This document shows, piece after piece, positions 37,785 through 44,712 of a stretch of 64,000 nucleotides of DNA. The translations under genes were made by a program, and so were the position numbers. The notes beneath the pieces were generated by a model that saw only the letters and a list, made by a program, of their open reading frames with translations, ran no database searches and was not told where the DNA came from. Numbering within the stretch: the stretch's first letter is position 1; every line of letters begins with the position of its first letter. Source of the DNA: Verrucomicrobiales bacterium (GTDB lineage: Bacteria > Verrucomicrobiota > Verrucomicrobiia > Limisphaerales > UBA9464); assembly GCA_027488845.1 (NCBI GenBank), contig JAIYBC010000012.1, positions 27,023 to 91,022 on the forward strand. The letters are read 5' to 3'.

Positions 37785-38806
37785 GGGATCTCGGGTGAGT
37801 GTGTCCGGACTCCCCGGAAGAGGTAAGCCCAGAAGGCGATCGCCTCGCGACAGAGCGAGGGAACCGGGAACAACTGGGCCGCGATCTCGGGCCGGGCCGG
37901 CACGGTGGTGACCTGCATCCCCGCCTGCTGGAACGCCAACCGGTTGCGCGGGAGATGGTAGAACTCGCTCACCGCGACGATTCCTCCGGTGGCGGGGGAA
38001 TGGCAGCGGACGAACTCGACCGTCTTCCGGGTGTTCCAACCGTGGGTGTCGACCTCGATGTCCGTCGCAGGAACCCCCAGGGACAGCGCCAGTCGCCGCA
38101 TCGCTTCGGTCTCGTGGACCGCACCGTCGCCAGGCCCACCGGAAAGCAGGAGCTTCCGGACCCGGCCTTCCCGATGGAGCAGGCAGCCGGCCCGGACTCG
38201 GGAAGCCAACGCCTCGCTCATCGTGCCGTCGGCATAGGTCCGGGCACCGAACACGACGCCCACCTCCGCCGGTCTCCGGTAGTCGGACCAGCCCAAGGCA
38301 AAACCCTGGACCAACGGAAACACCAACGCCGCAAAGGCCGCGGCTCCCGTGATCCCAGCCCAATCCCGAAGCCTGGAGACGCCGATCACCCTGCGCCGAT
38401 CACCCATCGTCGCAGCCGCGCTCCAGGCAAACAGCATGGCCACGAGGAGCGAAACAGGCGGGAAGTGGGAAAGGGAGACCTGGCCGCGCCCTGCGAGCAT
38501 CACGGCGATCAGATTGCCGGTCGCGACCACGCTTCCCAGCAACAGCAACCCCAGCACTCCTCGACGCCCGGCACCGGACAAGTCCGGCCGCATCGCCGCC
38601 GCCAAGGCTCCGATTCCGACCCACCCGGCCACGAAGGCTCCCAAGCCCGGACCCAAAACCCGCAGATCCAACATCCAAAGGATCATCGGACGCGCCAGCA
38701 GTGCCGACAGGATGAGGAACAGTCCGGTGAACAGGAGTGATCCCCGCCTCAGGACGTCCCACCAACCGTTCGATCCGTCGTTTTCCAGGTTCATGGATTC
38801 AGCCAT
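37778..38806 (-). CDS. DUF218/YdcF-type membrane protein
   Basis: A 342-residue protein with an N-terminal part of about five membrane helices (for example LLFTGLFLILSALLA, GAFVAGWVGIGALAAAM, SLLVAMLFAWSAA) and a C-terminal DUF218 domain (VGVVFGARTYADGTMSEALASRVRAG, KLLLSGGPGDG, VDTHGWNTRKTVEF, VSEFYHLPRNRLAFQQAGM). Relatives (SanA, ElyC, YdcF) affect envelope biogenesis and lipid carriers. It overlaps the RbsD/FucU gene downstream by 7 bp. Promoter not visible. Confidence 0.85.
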   Translation of the reverse strand: MAESMNLENDGSNGWWDVLRRGSLLFTGLFLILSALLARPMILWMLDLRVLGPGLGAFVAGWVGIGALAAAMRPDLSGAGRRGVLGLLLLGSVVATGNLIAVMLAGRGQVSLSHFPPVSLLVAMLFAWSAAATMGDRRRVIGVSRLRDWAGITGAAAFAALVFPLVQGFALGWSDYRRPAEVGVVFGARTYADGTMSEALASRVRAGCLLHREGRVRKLLLSGGPGDGAVHETEAMRRLALSLGVPATDIEVDTHGWNTRKTVEFVRCHSPATGGIVAVSEFYHLPRNRLAFQQAGMQVTTVPARPEIAAQLFPVPSLCREAIAFWAYLFRGVRTHSPEIPC

Positions 38807-38833
38807 GGGGGACGTCGACCGCGCGGCGCAGCC

Positions 38834-39652
38834 TCAACGGGGAAACCAACGACGGAAGGACTCAAGGGTCCGGGCCGAGGCGGTTGCGGCGTCGGGCAAC
38901 GGCAACACCTCCGCCGAGACGTATCCCGAGTAGCCCATTTCCCGCAACGTCGCCGCGATCGGCGCCACATCGAGATGCCCAAGACCGACGGCCCGACGGT
39001 TGGTGTCCGCGAAGTGCACATGTCCCAACCGGTCGCCGGCCAAACGGAGCGCAGCCGGGATGTCCGCCTCCTCGATGTTCATGTGGAACAGGTCGCAGAG
39101 GAGCTTCACGTTGCGCGTCCGCAGGGTGTCGAGGAAGGCCAAGGCGTCGGCGACGGTGTTGAACAGGTTCGTCTCGTAGCGGTTGAGCGGCTCGTACAGC
39201 AGCGGGACTCCGAGCGCATGGGCCCTCGGACCCAACTGGTCCAAGGCCCAGGCCAACCACTCCAAGGCCTGCTCCCGGGAAACCTCGCCGCCATGCCGCC
39301 CCTGCATCGATCCCAGGATCGCCGGCGCCCCGTGTCCGCCCGCGAAATCCACCACGGCGCCGATGAAGTCCTCGGCCCGTGCACGGATCCTCGAATCGGG
39401 ATCCGTCAGCGTGAGCTTGTGACGGAGGAACCCTGCGCCGGTTCCCATCGCTGCGAGCTTCAAGCCATGACGCCGCAACCCCTCCCGCAACTCGAGTCCG
39501 TCGAGGTCGTCGGGATGGGTCGGGAAGATCTCCACGGCGTCGAACCCGTCGGCCGCGGCAAGGGCCAGCCCCTGCTGCAACGGGACGTGATGCACGAACG
39601 GTCCGCTCCGGGCTTCGGGTACCAGACAGACGGTGATGGCGCTTCGAATCAT
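38834..39652 (-). CDS. Hydroxypyruvate isomerase / D-tagatose 3-epimerase-like TIM barrel
   Basis: A 272-residue cytosolic TIM-barrel isomerase. Metal-ligand residues are visible: Glu in YEPLNRYE, Asp and His in LLCDLFHMN, His in GHVHFADTNR and Glu in VSAEVLP. This is the standard pattern of the xylose isomerase-like superfamily (Hyi, DTE, IolI). The exact substrate (hydroxypyruvate, 3-ketose or inosose) is unknown. The ATG at 39652 starts the first strand MIRSAITVCL; no signal peptide, unlike the related gene at 10560. It is 27 bp from the upstream end of the DUF218 gene on the same strand and may belong to that unit. Confidence 0.88.
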   Translation of the reverse strand: MIRSAITVCLVPEARSGPFVHHVPLQQGLALAAADGFDAVEIFPTHPDDLDGLELREGLRRHGLKLAAMGTGAGFLRHKLTLTDPDSRIRARAEDFIGAVVDFAGGHGAPAILGSMQGRHGGEVSREQALEWLAWALDQLGPRAHALGVPLLYEPLNRYETNLFNTVADALAFLDTLRTRNVKLLCDLFHMNIEEADIPAALRLAGDRLGHVHFADTNRRAVGLGHLDVAPIAATLREMGYSGYVSAEVLPLPDAATASARTLESFRRWFPR

Positions 39653-39799
39653 CGCCCGGGAACTCTCCCGCCACGCGGATGGCCGGGCAAGTCCCGGCGG
39701 CAATCACGAACGCTCCGCGACGCCGACATGCACCACCCGGCCAATCGCCGCTTGAACACGTCGACGGATTGACGCCACCTCCAGCCAGCGATCCGGACG

Positions 39800-40543
39800 A
39801 TGAAAACCCTCCTCCCCACCCCGCCGACCTCGGCGACGTCCCGCACCCGTTTCGGGTCCCGTGCCTTCACGCTCATCGAGCTGCTGGTGGTGGTGGCCAT
39901 CATCGCCATCCTCGCCGGAATGCTTCTGCCGGCGCTCACGAAGGCCAAGACCAAGGCCCTCCAGGCGCGTTGCACCTCGAACCTGCGCCAGATCGGCTTC
40001 ACCTACGCGCTCTACACCGCCGACAACGCCGACCAGTTCCCCTACTCCGGTCGCGATTGGCCGCAGATGGGATTCGTGGACGTGCTCCGGATGATGGACC
40101 GCTACATCAGCACCAATTCGAGGTCGTTCTACTTCTGTCCCGCCGAGAAGGGACGCGGCTTCAACCTGGAGTGGACCAGCGCCAACAACTACCCGATCCG
40201 GACCAACGAGCTGCTCTTCCCCTGCTCGTACTACTACTACAACCAGTTCTACCACACCGACGACAACGCGGTCCTCAAGGTGCGCAAGGTCGCCGAGGTC
40301 CGCTCCCCCTCGCGCAAGGCCATCGCCCCCTGCTTCGCCAGCACCAAGGGCCGTTGGAACGACATCTCCAAGGGCACCGCCAGTTCGGCCCACGGCCCCG
40401 GCGGGATGTCGCTCCTCTTCGTGGACGGCCATTCGGAGTACGCGCTCTACGACCGTCTCAACCACACCTTCCGCGACGGCAACCGCCTGCTCTACAACCT
40501 CGACTGGACCGCCGGCGGACTCGCGGGTGAGGACCTGAAGTGA
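39800..40543 (+). CDS. Type II secretion/pilin-like protein with prepilin motif (second copy)
   Basis: A 247-residue pseudopilin-like protein. An unusually long Thr/Pro/Arg leader (about 22 residues, GSRA then [20 protein letters not shown]) precedes the prepilin helix. It has the [12 protein letters not shown] cysteine segment and an end box [16 protein letters not shown], with His followed by 10 residues and Asp-Gly, close to the H-x9-DG box of PVC pseudopilin-like proteins. It shares the prepilin helix with the gene at 14815 but the bodies differ. Likely exported to the envelope surface. Stands alone on the plus strand, divergent from the isomerase gene. Confidence 0.87.
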   Translation: MKTLLPTPPTSATSRTRFGSRAFTLIELLVVVAIIAILAGMLLPALTKAKTKALQARCTSNLRQIGFTYALYTADNADQFPYSGRDWPQMGFVDVLRMMDRYISTNSRSFYFCPAEKGRGFNLEWTSANNYPIRTNELLFPCSYYYYNQFYHTDDNAVLKVRKVAEVRSPSRKAIAPCFASTKGRWNDISKGTASSAHGPGGMSLLFVDGHSEYALYDRLNHTFRDGNRLLYNLDWTAGGLAGEDLK

Positions 40544-40661
40544 GCCCGCAAGCGGCCCACGACCAGCAACGCTTCTGCGCCAGCTCGCGGCTGCCCGGCA
40601 AAGCCTCCGTCGGTTCCGAACGGAACCGCTGAACCCCGGTCGAAGGCCGGCTGAGTTCCCC

Positions 40662-41711
40662 ATGATCCCATCCCGCGTCCTTCGCCTGCGGTCTGGGTCT
40701 GCGTTGATACTCGCCTCCCTCGGACAACTGCTCGGCGGCGACTCCTTCGCCGTGTTTCGCAGCCGCGACGGTGGGGACACCTGGACCCAGGCCTCCCAAG
40801 GATTGCCCCCCTTTTCCCGAATCAATGCCGTCCACGCCGACGGATCCCGGACATTGGCCGGCACGGATGCCGGACTCTTCCGCAGCGACGACGAAGGAGG
40901 GACCTGGAACGTGGTCGTGGTGCTGCCCGAGGCGGCTCCCCGGATCCTCGCCATCACCATACATGCCGACCGCATCTTCCTGGGCACCGACCGCCATGGA
41001 CTCATCGCCTCCGTCGACCAAGGCAAGACCTGGGAACGGAAAGTCGGCCTGGCTGCGACCAAGATCCGGAGCCTGCATGCGAGCGGCACGAAGCTCTATG
41101 CCGGGACCGACGCAGACGGCGTGCAGGTGTCCGAAGACGCCGGCGGGAACTGGATTGCGCTTCGCAAGGGTTGGCCGGCGCTCGGACAGGCCTTCGCCTT
41201 GTCCGAGGTCGGCGGACGCATCCACGCTGCGTCCTACAGCCAAGGCCTTCACCGCTGGAACGAAGAAGCCGGAACCTGGGAGCGGGTCGGAACGGTGGTG
41301 CCGCTGGCCTTGGCCACGACGCGAGGAACGCTGATCGCCGGCCACAATCCCGGCGGTCTCCACGCGAGCCACGATGCCGGAGTCGTTTGGGAACAAGGCC
41401 GGATCCGGACCGCGTCGACACTGGACCTTCCCGGCACCGCAGAACCATCCGAGGGCGGAGACGGACAGGACGGCCCGGTGTGGGAAATTGCCGGGGATGC
41501 CGAACGGGTCTTCGCGGGAGTGGGTCCCGGCATCCTGCGGACCACGGATCAAGGCCGGACTTGGAATCGCATGACTGGAGGCCTGCCTGAAGAAGCCCCT
41601 GGGATCGCCTTCTGGGTCCAAGGTGCTCGTGTCTTCGCCGTCGTGAAGCAGCAGGCGACAGGAGCCAGGACGGCGATGGGACGACCCGCCAGTCCATCGG
41701 CCACGCCGTAA
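40662..41711 (+). CDS. Secreted BNR/sialidase-like repeat protein
   Basis: A 349-residue exported beta-propeller. A signal peptide-like start (LRSGSALILASLGQLLGGDS) is followed by repeated Asp-box elements S-x-D-x-G-x-T-W (SRDGGDTWTQ, SDDEGGTWNV, SVDQGKTWER, SEDAGGNWIA, SHDAGVVWEQ, TTDQGRTWNR), which define the BNR propeller of sialidase-like and YCF48-like proteins. No catalytic Arg triad for sialidase was traced, so it is probably a binding or structural protein. ATG 40662 precedes the signal. Confidence 0.87.
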   Translation: MIPSRVLRLRSGSALILASLGQLLGGDSFAVFRSRDGGDTWTQASQGLPPFSRINAVHADGSRTLAGTDAGLFRSDDEGGTWNVVVVLPEAAPRILAITIHADRIFLGTDRHGLIASVDQGKTWERKVGLAATKIRSLHASGTKLYAGTDADGVQVSEDAGGNWIALRKGWPALGQAFALSEVGGRIHAASYSQGLHRWNEEAGTWERVGTVVPLALATTRGTLIAGHNPGGLHASHDAGVVWEQGRIRTASTLDLPGTAEPSEGGDGQDGPVWEIAGDAERVFAGVGPGILRTTDQGRTWNRMTGGLPEEAPGIAFWVQGARVFAVVKQQATGARTAMGRPASPSATP

Positions 41712-41871
41712 GGCGATTCGACCGGGGGCCAGGTGAGTGCCTGGAGTCCGGTCTCACCGCACCACCCTGGAGAGTTCACTCCTTCACCGAGTCGGTGGGT
41801 TGACCAATGCACCGGGTCGGCATTCGGGACTTCGAGACCTCAACCAAGCCGAGGTCCCGCTTCCGGGGCCG

Positions 41872-42792
41872 TCACAGGCTCGCCATCCGCAGGGCCGCCT
41901 TCACCTCCGCGATCTGGCCCGGACCTACGCGGCAGCAGCCGCCGATGTGCCGAGCCCCTGCGCGAATCCACTCGGGTGCGAGCGACGCGAGTTGGTGTCC
42001 CGGCGTTCCGTGCCAACATCTCCCGCCGGCTTCCCAATGCTCGCCGGAGTTCGGATAGACCACGATCGACTTGCCTGTGCCCGCCGCCAGCGCACGGATC
42101 GCATCGCCGACGACCTCGGGCTTCACGCAGTTCACGCCGACGGCGAAGACGTTGGGCACCGGGTCAAGAAGGCGCGCGCACTCGACCAACGGCTCGCCGC
42201 GGGAGGTGTGAATGCCGTCCGGCGAGGTGAAGCTGAGCCACGCCTGCGCCAACGGATGCCGCGCGAGCAGTTCCACATAGGCGCGCGCCTCTTCGAGGGT
42301 GGGTATCGTCTCGCAGGCGAGGAAGTCGGCCCCGGCCGATGCCAGCACCTCGAATCGACGGGCATGAAACGCGACCAACCGCCCTGCCGACAGACCGTAG
42401 TCGCCACGGTACTCGGAGCCGTCATGCAGGATCGCGCCATAGGGACCGACCGAGGCGGCGACATGGAGATCCCGGCGATCCTCCGGGTGATCTTGCCGGT
42501 ACCGCGAACGGGCCGAACGGGCGAGCTCGACGGACAACCGCAGCAACCGGGTCGTCTCGTCGGCATCCAGACCGATGCCGGCGAAGCCCTCATAGCTGGC
42601 TTGGTAACTGGCGGTGGTCGCGCAGTCGGCACCGGCGGCGTAGAAGTCGTAGTGGAGCCGCTCGATGGCCTCCGGCGAAGAGCGCAACAGGCGGGCCGAC
42701 CAGAGTGAGCCGGAGATGTCGCAGCCGCGGGCTTCCAGTTCGGTCGACAGTCCACCGTCGAGGATCATCGCCGCGGTTGTGGGTCGGGTCAT
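41872..42792 (-). CDS. mmuM: Homocysteine S-methyltransferase
   Basis: It methylates homocysteine to methionine using S-methylmethionine or SAM; a 306-residue (beta/alpha)8 barrel, cytosolic. It starts MILDGGLSTELEARGCDI and has ASYQASYEGFA, ACETIP, VGVNCVKPE and the zinc-cysteine pair IGGCCRVGP near the C-terminus (with the earlier Cys in VNC, giving the three-cysteine zinc site). No cobalamin domain, so it is the B12-independent BHMT/MmuM type. The ATG at 42792 gives the family length. It is the last host gene before the tRNA remnant. Confidence 0.93.
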   Translation of the reverse strand: MTRPTTAAMILDGGLSTELEARGCDISGSLWSARLLRSSPEAIERLHYDFYAAGADCATTASYQASYEGFAGIGLDADETTRLLRLSVELARSARSRYRQDHPEDRRDLHVAASVGPYGAILHDGSEYRGDYGLSAGRLVAFHARRFEVLASAGADFLACETIPTLEEARAYVELLARHPLAQAWLSFTSPDGIHTSRGEPLVECARLLDPVPNVFAVGVNCVKPEVVGDAIRALAAGTGKSIVVYPNSGEHWEAGGRCWHGTPGHQLASLAPEWIRAGARHIGGCCRVGPGQIAEVKAALRMASL

Positions 42793-42898
42793 TCGAGTCT
42801 CCTGGAAGTCCGGACGTTCCAAGGCCGCGGGGCTTTCTTCAAGTGCGGGCGCAATCGGGGCTCTTCGGCAGGGCTTGTTGATACGGGGGAGAGTCCAT

Positions 42899-42918
42899 GT
42901 GGATCCGTGTGGATCCGT
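42899..42918. repeat. Two-copy 10-bp tandem repeat
   Basis: GTGGATCCGT occurs twice in tandem just upstream of mmuM, in the gap that leads to the tRNA remnant. Function unknown. Confidence 0.6.
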
Positions 42919-42983
42919 GTCCCTCCCCAAAGCGCGAGCGGACTCGCGCACTCCACGACGCTCACGCGAAGACCGCGACCAAT

Positions 42984-43004
42984 GAAAAACCCCGCATCCC
43001 GGGT
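42984..43004 (-). terminator. Short terminator downstream of the tRNA-Val remnant
   Basis: On the minus strand, CCCG-GGATG-CGGG forms a 4-bp stem followed by GTTTTTC, 31 bp past the tRNA 3' CCA end. It looks like the original terminator of the interrupted tRNA gene. The stem is short, so this is tentative. Confidence 0.4.
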
Positions 43005-43034
43005 GGAATTGCGAGGTCGGCGGGCGATTCGGGA

Positions 43035-43081
43035 TGGTGCGCGCTCCAGGTTTCGAACCTGGGACCCCATCCGTGTGAAGG
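43035..43081 (-). other. Orphan 3' half of tRNA-Val(CAC): left attachment site of an integrated element
   Basis: Reading the minus strand from 43081 to 43035: anticodon-loop TTCACAC with anticodon CAC (43075-43077), the 3' half of the anticodon stem GGATG, a variable loop, a perfect 5-bp T-stem CCAGG/CCTGG around TTCGAAA, the acceptor 3' strand AGCGCGC and encoded ACCA. The 5' half (acceptor 5' strand, D-arm, 5' anticodon stem CATCC) is missing: upstream sequence matches the anticodon stem only in two or three bases. This is the pattern left when a tyrosine integrase recombines in the 3' part of a tRNA gene; the intact gene should be rebuilt at the far end of the element, beyond the window or lost. 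Confidence 0.78.
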
Positions 43082-43176
43082 TTATTATGTAGCCTCGTAA
43101 TCATCTTGTTACACCCACGAAACCATCAGTTGCCACTTCATTGCCATCATCTCGGGATCGCATTCAGAAAAATTCT

Positions 43177-43221
43177 TAGGGTGTTTAACATCTTAAGCGC
43201 GAACAGGTTGAGAACACCCTA
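43177..43221. repeat. 9-bp inverted repeat near the left attachment site
   Basis: TAGGGTGTT at 43177-43185 and AACACCCTA at 43213-43221 are perfect inverted copies separated by 27 bp, about 100 bp inside the tRNA remnant. Such a site could be an integrase arm-binding pair or an operator. The rest of 43082-43303 (about 220 bp) holds no gene. Confidence 0.45.
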
Positions 43222-43303
43222 GGGAACACACTGCAGGATACCCGCAAAAATGGATTGCAGCTGAGGCGACGCTCCCCATTATGTGCGGTGGTTGGAGCGG
43301 AAT

Positions 43304-43327
43304 GCATTACAAGGGGTAATGCTTTTT
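43304..43327 (+). terminator. Hairpin plus T-tract upstream of the winged-helix regulator gene
   Basis: GCATTAC-AAGGG-GTAATGC forms a 7-bp stem with a 5-nt loop followed by TTTTT. It lies 44 bp before the regulator start codon with no gene upstream on the same strand. It could end a short non-coding transcript or be an operator palindrome for the regulator itself. Confidence 0.5.
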
Positions 43328-43370
43328 CCGACCGACAATTGATACCATAAACCAACAAGAGCACACCATC

Positions 43371-43730
43371 ATGGCCCCCGCCGAGAAGCAGAAGCTACTA
43401 TGCCAATCAGAACTCCACATCCTCGAGCAACTACATTTTCGAAGCATGACCGGAGTTGAACTATACCGGACTCTAAGAATGAAGCCCGGAGCATGTTTTT
43501 CCGACAATCCAGGGACGCTACAGGTTAACTTACTTCGTTTAAGAAAAAAAGGTTACATCACAACTGAAGCGGGCCCAATCGGTAAGGATCAAAGGGTTAG
43601 AACCCACATCATAACTGACAACGGCCGCAGGAGACTGCTAGCTGACATCAGCGAAAGACGAAATCAATACGAATCCCTTCAGGCAGGCTTAAGCTCGTTA
43701 CGATTCACAACAAGTCAACTAAATCTGTAG
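43371..43730 (+). CDS. Winged-helix (PadR/MarR-like) DNA-binding regulator
   Basis: A 119-residue protein predicted to be a winged-helix regulator: helices QSELHILEQLHFRSMTGVEL and TLQVNLLRLRKKGYITTE resemble the recognition helix and KGYI wing start of PadR-like proteins, followed by a TDNGRRRLLADISERR helix. It probably controls the membrane protein genes downstream (4 bp gap). Base composition is lower in GC than host genes, which suggests transfer with the element. The exact family is uncertain. Confidence 0.65.
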   Translation: MAPAEKQKLLCQSELHILEQLHFRSMTGVELYRTLRMKPGACFSDNPGTLQVNLLRLRKKGYITTEAGPIGKDQRVRTHIITDNGRRRLLADISERRNQYESLQAGLSSLRFTTSQLNL

Positions 43731-43734
43731 CGTC

Positions 43735-44331
43735 ATGTATACATCCATCTTTATCGCTTGTATCATAGCCCTTCTGGGAACCCTCCACTCGGGATCCAAC
43801 CGAACGAGGCCTAATTGGAAACTGAAGTTGTTGAATGCCAAATTTAGTCGATTCAACGACACGGCCAAGATCGAACCACCTTCAGGAACACCCACTTCTA
43901 ATCGATCTGTTCTTGAGAAAGTGATTTGTTTCAGCTGCCTTGTTAGCTCGGTGGCGATCGGCGCGCTGCGTGAGACTTTTTCTGGTCTCGGATCCGCATC
44001 CTCAATCTACGTGATGAGCCTAGTAACGGTGCGAGAGGCGTTCAGCCTCTTTTGGCTTAACTTTCTGACGGCACTCGGACTTTTTGCTGTAATTGATCCA
44101 GGAGCCAGATCGATTCTTAGTGCCCAAGAATGCATTGAACACGGAACTGTTCATCCTGCTTTGTACCTGTTCCTGCCTCCTGAAAACGTTGTAGACTTGA
44201 GTGAAGCCCTCTATTCACTTTACGAGGTCAGGCAACTCGCCATTTGCAACCCTATCGCAAGGACATATTACTACTCACACACCGTGTTAGGTTTTATTAT
44301 TTTCTCATCTTTTCCGAACCAAAGGGGGTGA
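43735..44331 (+). CDS. Element-encoded multi-TM membrane protein, unknown function
   Basis: A 198-residue protein with about four hydrophobic segments (IFIACIIALLGTLH, VICFSCLVSSVAIGAL, LFWLNFLTALGLFAVI, HTVLGFIIFSSF). No family was recognised. It follows the winged-helix gene by 4 bp and precedes a small membrane protein gene by 6 bp, so the three look like one operon. Low GC and codon use unlike the host suggest it arrived with the element. It could be a lysogenic-conversion (moron) gene or an immunity/exclusion factor; nothing in the sequence decides. Confidence 0.65.
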   Translation: MYTSIFIACIIALLGTLHSGSNRTRPNWKLKLLNAKFSRFNDTAKIEPPSGTPTSNRSVLEKVICFSCLVSSVAIGALRETFSGLGSASSIYVMSLVTVREAFSLFWLNFLTALGLFAVIDPGARSILSAQECIEHGTVHPALYLFLPPENVVDLSEALYSLYEVRQLAICNPIARTYYYSHTVLGFIIFSSFPNQRG

Positions 44332-44337
44332 TTATGA

Positions 44338-44538
44338 ATGAATAGCATTGCCATTCTCGCAGCCTTGCTTGTTGGATTCATTGTAGGCTTCGAGACTCGA
44401 AGGCTGGATGTGGCTTCCACCAAGGTCCGCGACTTGAGGGAAGACCGGATCGAACGGGTCGACGGGAACGAAAAAGGACTGGCAGGAGACTTGATCCCCC
44501 CCTGCCAATCCCTTGATTCGAACTGCGAAGACCGCTAG
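44338..44538 (+). CDS. Small single-TM protein, unknown function
   Basis: A 66-residue protein with one N-terminal membrane segment (IAILAALLVGFIVGF) and a polar C-terminal tail. The ATG at 44338 is preceded by AAAGGGGGTGAT, a good Shine-Dalgarno overlapping the previous stop. It ends 19 bp before a strong terminator. No relatives recognised. Confidence 0.6.
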   Translation: MNSIAILAALLVGFIVGFETRRLDVASTKVRDLREDRIERVDGNEKGLAGDLIPPCQSLDSNCEDR

Positions 44539-44557
44539 TGACGCGAAGCAACTAACG

Positions 44558-44588
44558 GGCCCGCACCGGAAAAGGTGCGGGCCTTTCT
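44558..44588 (+). terminator. Strong rho-independent terminator closing the left-arm operon
   Basis: GGCCCGCACC-GGAAAA-GGTGCGGGCC is a perfect 10-bp stem with a 6-nt loop and a following TTTCTTA tract. It separates the plus-strand left-arm genes from the end of the minus-strand phage operon at 44713. Confidence 0.88.
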
Positions 44589-44712
44589 TAAATAATTCAA
44601 GTCAAACTATTCACTTGACAGGTCGAGAAGCGAAACCCGCCATGCTTCAACCCTCCACCGAGGGCTTGCTCGTCAATCTCGCCGTCTCTGGACCTCTGTA
44701 CTTCACCTGCCC

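Noticed and set aside
43035..43120. A complete tRNA gene
   Set aside because: T-arm and anticodon loop are present but no D-arm, 5' acceptor or 5' anticodon stem matches in either direction, so only a 3' remnant is called.
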